In this document: one piece after another, positions 8,007 through 15,263 of the stretch | Numbering within the stretch: the first letter of the stretch is position 1 | Layout: each line of letters begins with the position of its first letter | Source: an uncultured Methylococcaceae bacterium | GTDB taxonomy: Bacteria; Pseudomonadota; Gammaproteobacteria; Methylococcales; Methylomonadaceae | Assembly (NCBI GenBank): GCA_903839795.1 | Contig: CAIMDR010000213.1 | Coordinates: 1-16,657 of the forward strand | Direction of reading: 5' to 3' | DNA length: 16,657 nucleotides | Position numbers and translations under genes: made by a program | The notes under the pieces: model-generated | Told to the model about the DNA's origin: nothing | What the model saw: only the letters and a program-made list of their open reading frames with translations | Databases searched by the model: none

Positions 8007-9299
8007 TTAAATAATTTCCACATAAGCTTCATCACGCAGGCGGCGCATCCAAAGCTCGGTTTCTTCTTCAATTTTTCGTTTACGAATGGCATCTCTAACC
8101 AGGTTCTTTTTGTGCTCAAGACTGTCATCTTTATTTTCCCGATCAAGAACCTGAATTAAATGCCAACCAAATTGTGTCTGTATGGGGTCACTGATTTGAT
8201 TGATGTCCAATTTGGTCATGGCTTCTTCAAACGGCTTAACCAGATCACCGGGACTTACCCAGTCAAGTGAGCCCCCCTTTAATGCGGAACCTTTGTCATC
8301 TGAATGGGCACGGGCAAGCGAGGCAAAATTATCACCGTCTGCAATGCGCACTTTTAAGGCCAGCAAGCGTTTTTTAGCTTCTTCGTCATCAACCAATTCA
8401 TTGGTTTTTATTAAAATATGACGCACCTTGGTTTTGGTAATAATATGATTATCAAAACCTTTTATTTCCAGCATTTTAATAATATGAAAACCGCTGGGAC
8501 TACGAATCGCATCGGCGACTTCACCGGTACGCATTTGACTGACTTTATCAGCAAACAGTGTGGGTATATCATTAACTGTACGCCAACCCAGATCACCGCC
8601 TTTTAGGGCATTGTCGTCTTCTGACTCACTCATGGCGGCTTGGCTAAAATCGTGACCTGCCCGGAGTTTTTTAACGAGATTATCGGCTTTGCTTTGGGCT
8701 TTTTGTATCTCGCTTGCTGAGGCGGCTTCTTTAACAGCAATCAGGATATGACCCAAATGATACTGAGCCGCCTCTTCGCCCACTTTTCCCTGAGTTTCCA
8801 GATAGTGATCGACTTCTCGGTCGGTCACTTTAATGCGTCCGCCTATTTCTCTGCTACGTAATTGGTTAATAATAATTTCATTGCGCATATTATCCAAAAA
8901 GCCTTTATAGGTCATGCCCTGATGTTCCAGTTCTGCTCTAAACTGCTCGAGGGTCATATTATTTCTTTGGGCAATGTCGGCTGCCGAATTATTAAGCATC
9001 TCCTCAGTTACCGTAATTCCGGCTTTTTCTGCCAATTGGCGCTGAAGTCTATCGATGATCATTTTTTCCAGCACCTGTTTACGTAAAACAGACTCAGGCG
9101 GCATCTGTGTTTTACTGGCTTGTATTCTTTGTTCAATAGTCGATACTTCCTGGTTTAATTCTTGTTCCAGAATAACATCATCTTCAACTACGGCGGCAAT
9201 TTTGCCAAGGACTTCTGCCGTTACCGGCACATTGCCCAGTAGTAAACAGCTGGTCAGTAAAGAAATAACGGCTTTTTTCATTGTGTTCTGAGTGCTCAT
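8007..9299 (-). CDS. surA: SurA periplasmic chaperone / peptidyl-prolyl isomerase
   Basis: A 430-residue periplasmic chaperone that delivers unfolded outer-membrane proteins, including LptD, to the BAM complex. The first Met gives MSTQNT before a classic signal peptide starting at Met7 (MKKAVISLLTSCLLL), likely cut after VTA at about residue 28. The N-terminal SurA domain (about 29-170) opens with the conserved GKIAAVVEDDVIL. Two parvulin (PpiC) domains follow: about 178-280 (HILIAVKE ... GGDLGW ... SGFHIIKM) and about 288-388 (VRHILIKT ... GGSLDWVSPGDLV ... FGWHLIQV). A C-terminal helix ends in WMRRLRDEAYVEI. Length and order match E. coli SurA (428). The ATG overlaps the lptD stop as ATGA (9296-9299), so translation is probably coupled. 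This supports the upstream start; Met7 is the alternative. The usual next genes pdxA and ksgA are absent. Confidence 0.96.
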   Translation of the reverse strand: MSTQNTMKKAVISLLTSCLLLGNVPVTAEVLGKIAAVVEDDVILEQELNQEVSTIEQRIQASKTQMPPESVLRKQVLEKMIIDRLQRQLAEKAGITVTEEMLNNSAADIAQRNNMTLEQFRAELEHQGMTYKGFLDNMRNEIIINQLRSREIGGRIKVTDREVDHYLETQGKVGEEAAQYHLGHILIAVKEAASASEIQKAQSKADNLVKKLRAGHDFSQAAMSESEDDNALKGGDLGWRTVNDIPTLFADKVSQMRTGEVADAIRSPSGFHIIKMLEIKGFDNHIITKTKVRHILIKTNELVDDEEAKKRLLALKVRIADGDNFASLARAHSDDKGSALKGGSLDWVSPGDLVKPFEEAMTKLDINQISDPIQTQFGWHLIQVLDRENKDDSLEHKKNLVRDAIRKRKIEEETELWMRRLRDEAYVEII

Positions 9300-12220
9300 T
9301 TTTGAGATTTCCGGTAGCCATAAATTTCGCGTTGTAAAAAAGTGTCCATATCGTCGCCGAGGGCGGACAAGCCTTTTAGTTCTACTTCGAAAAATATGCC
9401 GTTTTGGGCGGTACCCGTGAGTGCCAAATTGGTGTTGGTACCGATGAGGCTGCTGTTGGCATTGGAAATATTATTAATGTAATGCCGCAGCGCTATACGG
9501 AACCGCCAACAACAATTTTCTTTCTCAACACCGAATAAAGCATCCTGGGTTTTATTATACAACAGTGAATACTGCCAGCGACCCATTGCCGACCAGTTAT
9601 CATAAATCGGATAACGAAACGATACATCGCTCTGAGTAATATCATTGGTTTTATCAGGTATCAGCGGGTTTTTTCTATAAAGATACCCTATATTGAAAAT
9701 CTCATTATCCGGATTGTTATAATGAATACCGGCTTGGCCTCTTTGAAGCTCATTCAGTTGAGGATTCCATTGCAAACCTGTAGTAACCGATAAATTACGA
9801 GTTAATTCGCTGGATAATTCAGTAACCAGATTTGAGTAGCTGCCAGTTTGTGCGGTGCTACCGGGTACGAGAGCGTTGGTTCCTGCGTACTGCAAAGTAA
9901 CATTTCGGTCACGAAAATAAAAAATTTCCCCAATATTTAATTTTAGTCTTTCCAGGCCGGAGTTATCATCAATCAGTCGCGAAGTAATAGCGGTTGTTAT
10001 CTGATTGGCATCCTGTATTCTGTCGCTGCCGCTAAAACTGTTTTCCCTGAACATGGAGTAGTAGTTAAAGTCATACAGCGCACTATCAAACACTGGAATA
10101 TCCTGCTGATTGGAATAGGGAACATATAAATAAAAGAGTCGGGGTTCCAGTGTATGCACAAATGAGGTGTTAGCCATATTTAGATTACGCTCAAAGAACA
10201 AGCCGCTATCAGTAGAAAAAATAGGCAAGGTTCTGGAAGCGGAGCTGGAGCTGGATGAGCCGGGTTGCAAGTTATTTAGAATATACTGGGTGTGTTGCAC
10301 AGAAAGTTTGGGCGTAATAAACGAACTGGGTGTTTGCAGTGGAATACTGACTGAGGGCTTGGTATTAATACGTTGACCATTAACCAGACTGGCTTGTTGA
10401 AAATAGACATATTCATTTTCCATGGCGGTGTTTAGCGGCATGAACTGAAAGCTATGATTCAGATTAAGGTTAATTTGGGGCAATTTTCGATAAGGGAGAG
10501 CCGCATCAAGTATGGTGTTATTAATGGACTGATAATTGTCAACCAGACCTGAAAGGGAAACACCGGCACCCGCATAATTAACGTTGGCATAACTTCTAAG
10601 ATAATTGTAGTTAGAGAAGCTTAGTGCATTGCCCAATTCAGCGAAATAGGTTTTATCAGACGCATAATTCAAGTCCATGTTTGAACTGATATGAGGCGTA
10701 ATTCGGGAGGTGTTTTTGATCGAACCCAAATAGCGTGTGGTGTTAAGGACGCTATCATGCGGCATAACTTCCAGTGCCACATTCCCGCTTGATTGCTCGG
10801 TTAGATAACGGAATTTACCCGCCAATAAAGGGCCTCTTGACGTCAACTCGCGAGGGATTAAAGTGGCGTCATAATTAGGGGCAATATTCCAGTAATAAGG
10901 TGCCGCCATACGAAATCCGCCGTACTTGGTAGAACCAAATGAGGGCGCAAGAAAACCGGAAAGCCGTCTATTATCAATAGGAAAGGATATATAAGGCGTG
11001 TAAAACGCAGGCGTACCTTTAAATTCCAACCAGGCATTTTTAGCCGTTCCTTTGCCGGTGGTTTTATTCATTTTTAATTCGGGCGTGTGAATAACCCAGT
11101 CCTGATTGCCGGGACGACAACTGGTATAAGCCACATCTTTGTACTGCGACAACGTTTTACTTTGCCGATTATAGGATTTTGCCATGCCTCTTAAGGGAGT
11201 CTCTGGTGAAATAAACTGCACATTTCTTAGTTTGGCCTGATCAGCGGCCAGATTGAGCATGGCTGTTTCACTGTGCAGCGCCAGAGCATCTTCACGATAA
11301 TAGACATTGCCGTGCATATCCATCACCTGTGAAACACTATCATAATTAGCTGTGTTGGAGGATGATTGCTGATCGGCTCTGGACATCTTGACATTGCCAA
11401 CAAAATTTCTGATTTCACCATCAAAAACTTCGGCATAATTCGATTTGATATCCATCGGTGAGGTTTCTCTTTTATCGGTCTGCGACACAAAATCACGTTT
11501 TGTGCCACGTTGCTTCATATTGCAGTTTTCCCATGGATCATAAGGGAGTTGTGACGTTAGCGTCTTAAAGGTTTGTTCCTGTTGTCGATCAAACGCGGGC
11601 GATAGTAACCTCATCATGGGGGATTCGGCTGCAATGTCGGCATTGCTTTCAGTATTAGGGCCTACTGACTGACAGTTCCAACTTTCAGTTGCTTTATTGG
11701 TACCGCAGTTCCAACCCGTGTTTTTAGCTTCCTGGTCGGGGATTTTATTGCTATCGACCGTTGTTTTTTTGGAGGCTGATAAGGGCGGTTGAGTGCTTTT
11801 AACGGCCTCCGTATCAACGGGTGGAATCACTTGGGCGGATGCGGCTGGGCTATGTTCAGCTGCTTTAGCCGTAACCGGAGGGGTTACGCGAACGGGTTCT
11901 GCTATAACCGGTTGGACTGGCTGTGCTTTAACCGGAGGCGTGTTTTCAACGGGTTCGTTTAAATCAGGCTGTGCAGCCTTGGAAGGTTCCGGCGTAACGG
12001 GTGATGTTACCGCACTGGTTTTAACCGCCGGTTTTTTGTCACCGACACAAATCCATTCTTTGCTGTCTTTATTTTGCTCGCAATTCCACGATGCTTCATT
12101 GGCATAGCTGACAGATGCAGTTAAGGAGGGTAAAAATACTATAAATAAACGGCGAAGCATAGGCGGTATAAGTTTAGTAGCGTTATGGATCGTAAATCGA
12201 ATAAAATGCTTTAAACGCAT
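9296..12220 (-). CDS. lptD: LptD, LPS-assembly outer-membrane barrel
   Basis: A 974-residue outer-membrane protein that, with LptE, inserts LPS into the outer leaflet. The start at 12220 has a good TTAAGGT ribosome site (12224-12230). The signal peptide has a long 20-residue n-region before LRRLFIVFLPSLTASVSYA (cut near 40). Residues 41-200 are an unusual extension: two W-N-C...W-x-C modules (Cys47/58 and Cys172/183, both 11 apart) joined by a Pro/Ala/Val-rich linker. The OstA-like jellyroll spans about 255-350 (NYAEVFDGEIRNFVGNV). The barrel starts near 400 (GTPAFYTPYISFPID, RRLSGFLAPSFG) and runs to the C-terminus, which ends in a conserved barrel strand region. The adjacent pair Cys903-Cys904 (ENCCWRFRIALR) matches the conserved cysteine pair that forms disulfides with N-terminal cysteines in E. 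coli. At 974 residues it is much longer than E. coli LptD (784). Confidence 0.97.
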   Translation of the reverse strand: MRLKHFIRFTIHNATKLIPPMLRRLFIVFLPSLTASVSYANEASWNCEQNKDSKEWICVGDKKPAVKTSAVTSPVTPEPSKAAQPDLNEPVENTPPVKAQPVQPVIAEPVRVTPPVTAKAAEHSPAASAQVIPPVDTEAVKSTQPPLSASKKTTVDSNKIPDQEAKNTGWNCGTNKATESWNCQSVGPNTESNADIAAESPMMRLLSPAFDRQQEQTFKTLTSQLPYDPWENCNMKQRGTKRDFVSQTDKRETSPMDIKSNYAEVFDGEIRNFVGNVKMSRADQQSSSNTANYDSVSQVMDMHGNVYYREDALALHSETAMLNLAADQAKLRNVQFISPETPLRGMAKSYNRQSKTLSQYKDVAYTSCRPGNQDWVIHTPELKMNKTTGKGTAKNAWLEFKGTPAFYTPYISFPIDNRRLSGFLAPSFGSTKYGGFRMAAPYYWNIAPNYDATLIPRELTSRGPLLAGKFRYLTEQSSGNVALEVMPHDSVLNTTRYLGSIKNTSRITPHISSNMDLNYASDKTYFAELGNALSFSNYNYLRSYANVNYAGAGVSLSGLVDNYQSINNTILDAALPYRKLPQINLNLNHSFQFMPLNTAMENEYVYFQQASLVNGQRINTKPSVSIPLQTPSSFITPKLSVQHTQYILNNLQPGSSSSSSASRTLPIFSTDSGLFFERNLNMANTSFVHTLEPRLFYLYVPYSNQQDIPVFDSALYDFNYYSMFRENSFSGSDRIQDANQITTAITSRLIDDNSGLERLKLNIGEIFYFRDRNVTLQYAGTNALVPGSTAQTGSYSNLVTELSSELTRNLSVTTGLQWNPQLNELQRGQAGIHYNNPDNEIFNIGYLYRKNPLIPDKTNDITQSDVSFRYPIYDNWSAMGRWQYSLLYNKTQDALFGVEKENCCWRFRIALRHYINNISNANSSLIGTNTNLALTGTAQNGIFFEVELKGLSALGDDMDTFLQREIYGYRKSQK

Positions 12221-12267
12221 TTTACCTTAATTCATCCCAGCTTTATAACTAATCTAACCCAAACATC
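12221..12267. promoter_or_regulatory. Divergent intergenic region between lptD and amgK
   Basis: Only 47 bases separate the two divergent start codons, so promoters for both operons must overlap here or extend into the coding sequences. I cannot assign -35/-10 boxes with confidence. The lptD ribosome site TTAAGGT (minus strand) is at 12224-12230. Confidence 0.4.
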
Positions 12268-13302
12268 ATGATGCTCGACAACTTAAGAAAAATATCCATG
12301 CTCGATTGGCTTGAGAATGATCTGTTACTGACCCTTGCTTCTTGCGAACCGGTCTCCAGTGATGCCAGTTTTCGACGTTACTTTAGAATCAAGGCCGCAG
12401 AGGGACAATTTATTGTGATGGACGCGCCACCGGAAAAAGAAAACATTGAACCGTTTATAAGAGTTGCCGCCTTAATGGCAGGCTCTCAGGTTAATGTTCC
12501 TATTATTTTTCAAAAAAACCTCAGTGACGGATTTTTACTGCTTGAGGATTTTGGCTCGACGTGTTTTTTAGACCGGCTTAATCCAGAGTGCGCCACCGCA
12601 CTTTATCAAAGCGCTTTTGATGCTCTCTTTAAACTACAATCCAATACATCTTTACAAGACTGTACCTTGCCCCGCTATAACGAGCCGCTTTTGCAGCGTG
12701 AACTGGGTATCTTTGAAGACTGGTTTTTAAATCAATGGCTGGATATTCAGATTCCTGCCTCACTTTGGGAAGGCGTGTGCACTATTTTAGTTGCTTCAGC
12801 ATTGGAGCAACCGGTTACCTGCGTTCATCGGGATTACCATTCGCGCAATCTGATGGTTTTAAATGACGATTCTCCTGGTGTTATCGACTTTCAGGACGCC
12901 GTTATCGGCCCGATTACTTATGATTTGGTGTCGTTATTGCGGGATTGTTATATCGCCTGGCCAACAGAGCAGGTTGACTTGTGGAGGGAGCACTATTATC
13001 AGCGGCTTTTGCAGGCAAAAATCATCACCTGTTCGCCTGCCTGTTTTAAACGCTGGTTTGATTTGATGGGTATGCAGCGACACCTCAAAGCGATTGGTAT
13101 TTTTTCAAGGTTACATTTAAGGGATGGTAAATCCGGCTATTTACATGACATTCCGCGCACCCTGAATTACGTTACGACACTCTGCAAAGCCTATCCGGAA
13201 CTGACCGGGTTTAGTGATTTTCTGCAAGCTCAGGTTTTACCTGCGCTACATGAGTTAACCGCTGCAACCCGGAAAGAAGATCAGGCATTGATAACACCAT
13301 GA
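12268..13302 (+). CDS. amgK: AmgK, anomeric MurNAc/GlcNAc kinase
   Basis: A 344-residue cytoplasmic kinase of the aminoglycoside-phosphotransferase fold. It phosphorylates MurNAc (and GlcNAc) at the anomeric carbon in the peptidoglycan recycling route that bypasses de novo MurNAc synthesis. The N-lobe has SSDASFRRYFRI and FIVMDAPPEKENIEPF, with LLLEDFGS as the hinge. The catalytic loop is CVHRDYHSRNLMV, with His187, Asp189 and His191. The metal-binding Asp207 is in VIDFQDAVIGPITYDLVSLLRDCY. The first Met has a weak ribosome site and Met2 and Met11 are alternatives. The gene overlaps murU by ATGA (13299-13302) and diverges from lptD-surA, the arrangement known from Pseudomonas. Substrate assignment rests on family and context. 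Confidence 0.92.
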   Translation: MMLDNLRKISMLDWLENDLLLTLASCEPVSSDASFRRYFRIKAAEGQFIVMDAPPEKENIEPFIRVAALMAGSQVNVPIIFQKNLSDGFLLLEDFGSTCFLDRLNPECATALYQSAFDALFKLQSNTSLQDCTLPRYNEPLLQRELGIFEDWFLNQWLDIQIPASLWEGVCTILVASALEQPVTCVHRDYHSRNLMVLNDDSPGVIDFQDAVIGPITYDLVSLLRDCYIAWPTEQVDLWREHYYQRLLQAKIITCSPACFKRWFDLMGMQRHLKAIGIFSRLHLRDGKSGYLHDIPRTLNYVTTLCKAYPELTGFSDFLQAQVLPALHELTAATRKEDQALITP

Positions 13303-13979
13303 AAGTAATGATTTTAGCCGCAGGGCGAGGCGAGCGAATGCGCCCCTTAACGGATTACACACCCAAACCACTGCTGCCGGTAGCAGGAAAGACAATCATT
13401 GAACATACCATAAAGCAACTGGTTGCGGCGGGTTTTAACGATATTATCATTAATCACGCGCATTTGGGTCAACAGATAGAACAGCACTTGGGCAATGGTC
13501 AGCAGTATGGCGCAACTATTCATTATTCACCCGAAGGCGAGCAGGGACTGGAAACGGCGGGCGGTATTATTAATGCCTTGCCTTTATTGGGTGACGCCGT
13601 TTTTTTGGTGGTTAATGGTGATGTTGCGACAGATTTTCCTTTTGCCGAACTCAAAAATCAGACGGTTGATTTAGCCCATTTAGTGCTGGTTGATAATCCT
13701 GACCATCATCCTCAGGGAGATTTTGGCTTGGATGACGCCGGAAAAGTGACTGAAAAGAATGTCGAGAAATTTACGTTTAGCGGTATCGGCTTATACCGTC
13801 CGGCCCTGTTCAGCAACATTCCCGCAGGAAGCAGTAAGCTAGGGCCTTTGTTACGTCAGGCCATGTCAAGTCAGCGCGTTTCAGGGCAAAAATTTTCAGG
13901 ATTCTGGATGGATATAGGTACACCGGAACGCTTGCAGGAACTTAATCATTTATATGCATCAAGAATACCTCATGCCTGA
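13299..13979 (+). CDS. murU: MurU, MurNAc-1-phosphate uridylyltransferase
   Basis: A 226-residue nucleotidyltransferase joining UTP and MurNAc-alpha-1-phosphate to give UDP-MurNAc, the step after AmgK. It begins directly with the nucleotide-binding signature MILAAGRGERMRPLTDYTPKPLLPVAGK, with Arg15 and Lys23 in the usual places. GLETAGGI (83-90) and the metal-binding Asp108 in VVNGDVATDFPF follow. The C-terminal GFWMDIGTPERLQEL carries a second acidic residue, Asp205. Length matches the MurU family and lacks the left-handed helix domain of GlmU-type enzymes. Its ATG overlaps the amgK stop, so the two are translationally coupled. A hairpin repeat begins 18 bases after its stop. Confidence 0.93.
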   Translation: MKVMILAAGRGERMRPLTDYTPKPLLPVAGKTIIEHTIKQLVAAGFNDIIINHAHLGQQIEQHLGNGQQYGATIHYSPEGEQGLETAGGIINALPLLGDAVFLVVNGDVATDFPFAELKNQTVDLAHLVLVDNPDHHPQGDFGLDDAGKVTEKNVEKFTFSGIGLYRPALFSNIPAGSSKLGPLLRQAMSSQRVSGQKFSGFWMDIGTPERLQELNHLYASRIPHA

Positions 13980-13996
13980 TCATATTTATGTCGACA

Positions 13997-14023
13997 GATA
14001 CCATCCCTACAAAGGATGTTATC
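13997..14023. repeat. Hairpin 3' of murU
   Basis: The arms gataccatcc (13997-14006) and ggatgttatc (14014-14023) pair at 9 of 10 positions around a 7-base loop. No T-run follows. It may stabilise or end the murU transcript, and it resembles the hairpin at 7848-7878. Confidence 0.5.
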
Positions 14024-14117
14024 GGTATGATCTTACAGCGACGTGAATTGGACATTTAATTTAGGCTAATTTCCAAGCTTCAGCTTCTAGTCTCACGAAG
14101 CTAGAGCTTCGACCTCT

Positions 14118-14145
14118 GGGTTCCCAATCTGGAGCTTGGGAACCC
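14118..14145. repeat. gttcccaa palindromic repeat, left of the CoaB/CoaC cassette
   Basis: The arms gggttccca (14118-14126) and tgggaaccc (14137-14145) form a perfect 9-bp stem. The 15 bases at 14129-14143 recur as an exact reverse complement at 16410-16424, just beyond the far end of the cassette. This is a REP-like dispersed palindrome. Confidence 0.65.
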
Positions 14146-14443
14146 GCGCAAACGATGATATTACCTTAATGTTTTTTAAATGCAGCGGGTTATTTGCACT
14201 TAAATTGGCGTAATTTCTGTCAGGCAAGGGTATTTACAATATAAGCTGACCGGCTTTTTATATGAATAGCGATACCTGTTACGTGAGGATGGTTACCGTC
14301 CAAAAAAAATAGGTTACCACTACACAAAAACCCTAGCGTCTATATTATGTCATTGATTTATAACTTTTATTAAATAATATAAGGTGTTGGCTTGCAGGAT
14401 TTAGTTGTTACATATTGATACAATTCATCATTAGGTTAACTTA

Positions 14444-14472
14444 TTGACTTATGTTAAATTTTATCTTTTTAT
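14444..14472 (+). promoter_or_regulatory. Candidate sigma-70 promoter for the CoaB/CoaC cassette
   Basis: TTGACT (14444-14449) is a 5/6 match to the -35 box. Seventeen bases later TTTTAT (14467-14472) is a 4/6 match to the -10 box, in AT-rich sequence. It lies 65 bases before the start codon of the CoaB-like gene and is the best-spaced pair seen in the gap. Confidence 0.4.
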
Positions 14473-14496
14473 GGCAACGGCTAAGCAGGATTTTAA

Positions 14497-14541
14497 ATGA
14501 ATACCACAAACGTTTATTTTAAGAATGGAGAGGGAATATGA
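14497..14541 (+). CDS. Possible 14-residue leader peptide overlapping the CoaB start
   Basis: An ATG at 14497, seven bases after an AGGA ribosome site (14487-14490), opens MNTTNVYFKNGEGI and stops at TGA 14539-14541. That stop overlaps the ATG of the CoaB-like gene as ATGA, the same coupling seen between the two cassette genes. It could couple translation or be a leader. No attenuator hairpin or codon run (for example Cys) is visible, and the strong ribosome site of the next gene lies inside it, so chance is a real alternative. Confidence 0.3.
   Translation: MNTTNVYFKNGEGI
14527..14534 (+). promoter_or_regulatory. Strong ribosome binding site of the CoaB-like gene
   Basis: The purine block ggagaggg ends three bases before the ATG at 14538, with its GGAG core seven bases away. 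It fixes that start and is stronger than the sites of most other genes in the window. Confidence 0.7.
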
Positions 14542-15263
14542 AAATACTCGTTACATCAGGTGGAACAAAAGTACCGATTGATCGTGTGAGAGATATTACT
14601 AATATGTCTAAAGGGACATTTGGTAGCAAAATCTCAGAACAGTTGCTCAAATTGGACCAAGATGTATTCTTCTTGAAATCCAAAGGGTCTAAATCCCCAA
14701 TGTCGGCGACTGTTGATTTTGCGGCGAATAACCATGGCGAACCTGTTATGGCGACGGTGGAGAATGCCCAAGCATTATACACCAGATATTTTGAGCATTG
14801 GCGAGAAATGGAATATACCACATTCAATCAATACCGTGATTGTTTGGAACATATCGTCAAAGTTGAGAAACCCGATGTTGTGGTATTGGCCGCAGCGGCT
14901 AGTGATTATGGAGTCGCAAATTTTGTAAATGGGAAAATGAGGTCGAATGACGATTATAAGATTTTTCTCGAACCATTGCCCAAATTAATTCATTATATTA
15001 AGGAATGGTTGCCGACCGCTAAGTTAGTCGGATTTAAACTATTGGTAGAGTCAACTCCACATGGATTGATCGCTGCCGCCAAGCGCAGCATTGCTGATAA
15101 TAAATGTGATTTGATGGTCGCAAATGATCTTCAAGACATCAAGGATAATAAACATCGGGTATTCATTGTTCGTCCTGATGGAAGTGACACCTTGTATAAT
15201 ACCGACCCAAATGATTCCAATTATTTGGCCCGTATGGTCGCAGAAAACATTATCAAGATATGA
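14538..15263 (+). CDS. coaB: Stand-alone CoaB-like phosphopantothenate-cysteine ligase
   Basis: A 241-residue cytoplasmic protein with the fold and motifs of the CoaB domain, which joins 4'-phosphopantothenate and cysteine. Visible landmarks are ILVTSGGTKVPIDRVRDITN (3-22), the ASDY motif (121-124) where classical CoaB has ADY/VADY, NGKM (131-134) near the usual GK loop, LVGFKLLVE (163-171) and CDLMVANDL (190-198). The sequence is closest in memory to the separate CoaB of streptococci and enterococci, which has the same GFKLLV ... ANDL spacing. It is unlike the CoaB half of the proteobacterial CoaBC fusion. It overlaps the next gene, a CoaC-like decarboxylase, by ATGA. GGA (Gly) and CCA (Pro) codons look commoner than in the housekeeping genes to the left, by eye only. 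Since a normal coaBC is expected elsewhere in the genome, this is probably a paralogue or a specialised enzyme. Confidence 0.82.
   Translation: MKILVTSGGTKVPIDRVRDITNMSKGTFGSKISEQLLKLDQDVFFLKSKGSKSPMSATVDFAANNHGEPVMATVENAQALYTRYFEHWREMEYTTFNQYRDCLEHIVKVEKPDVVVLAAAASDYGVANFVNGKMRSNDDYKIFLEPLPKLIHYIKEWLPTAKLVGFKLLVESTPHGLIAAAKRSIADNKCDLMVANDLQDIKDNKHRVFIVRPDGSDTLYNTDPNDSNYLARMVAENIIKI

Larger units (their letters stand above)
13980..14537. other. 558-bp gap with repeats and the approach to the CoaB-like gene
   Basis: Apart from a possible 14-codon leader there is no gene here. In order it holds a hairpin at 13997-14023 and a small stem at 14096-14111 (cgaagct/agcttcg). The gttcccaa palindrome at 14118-14145 follows, then AT-rich sequence from about 14320. 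A candidate promoter (14444-14472) and a leader ORF (14497-14541) come before the strong ribosome site of the next gene. Confidence 0.6.

Noticed and set aside
11793..12107. Plus-strand open frame of 104 codons opposite lptD
   Set aside because: It is the antisense of the Pro/Ala/Val-rich lptD linker, whose low-complexity codons keep the opposite strand open by chance.
14291..14311. Hairpin ggatg/cgtcc followed by a run of A as a terminator
   Set aside because: On the plus strand the run is A, not T; on the minus strand the T-run precedes the stem, which is the wrong order.
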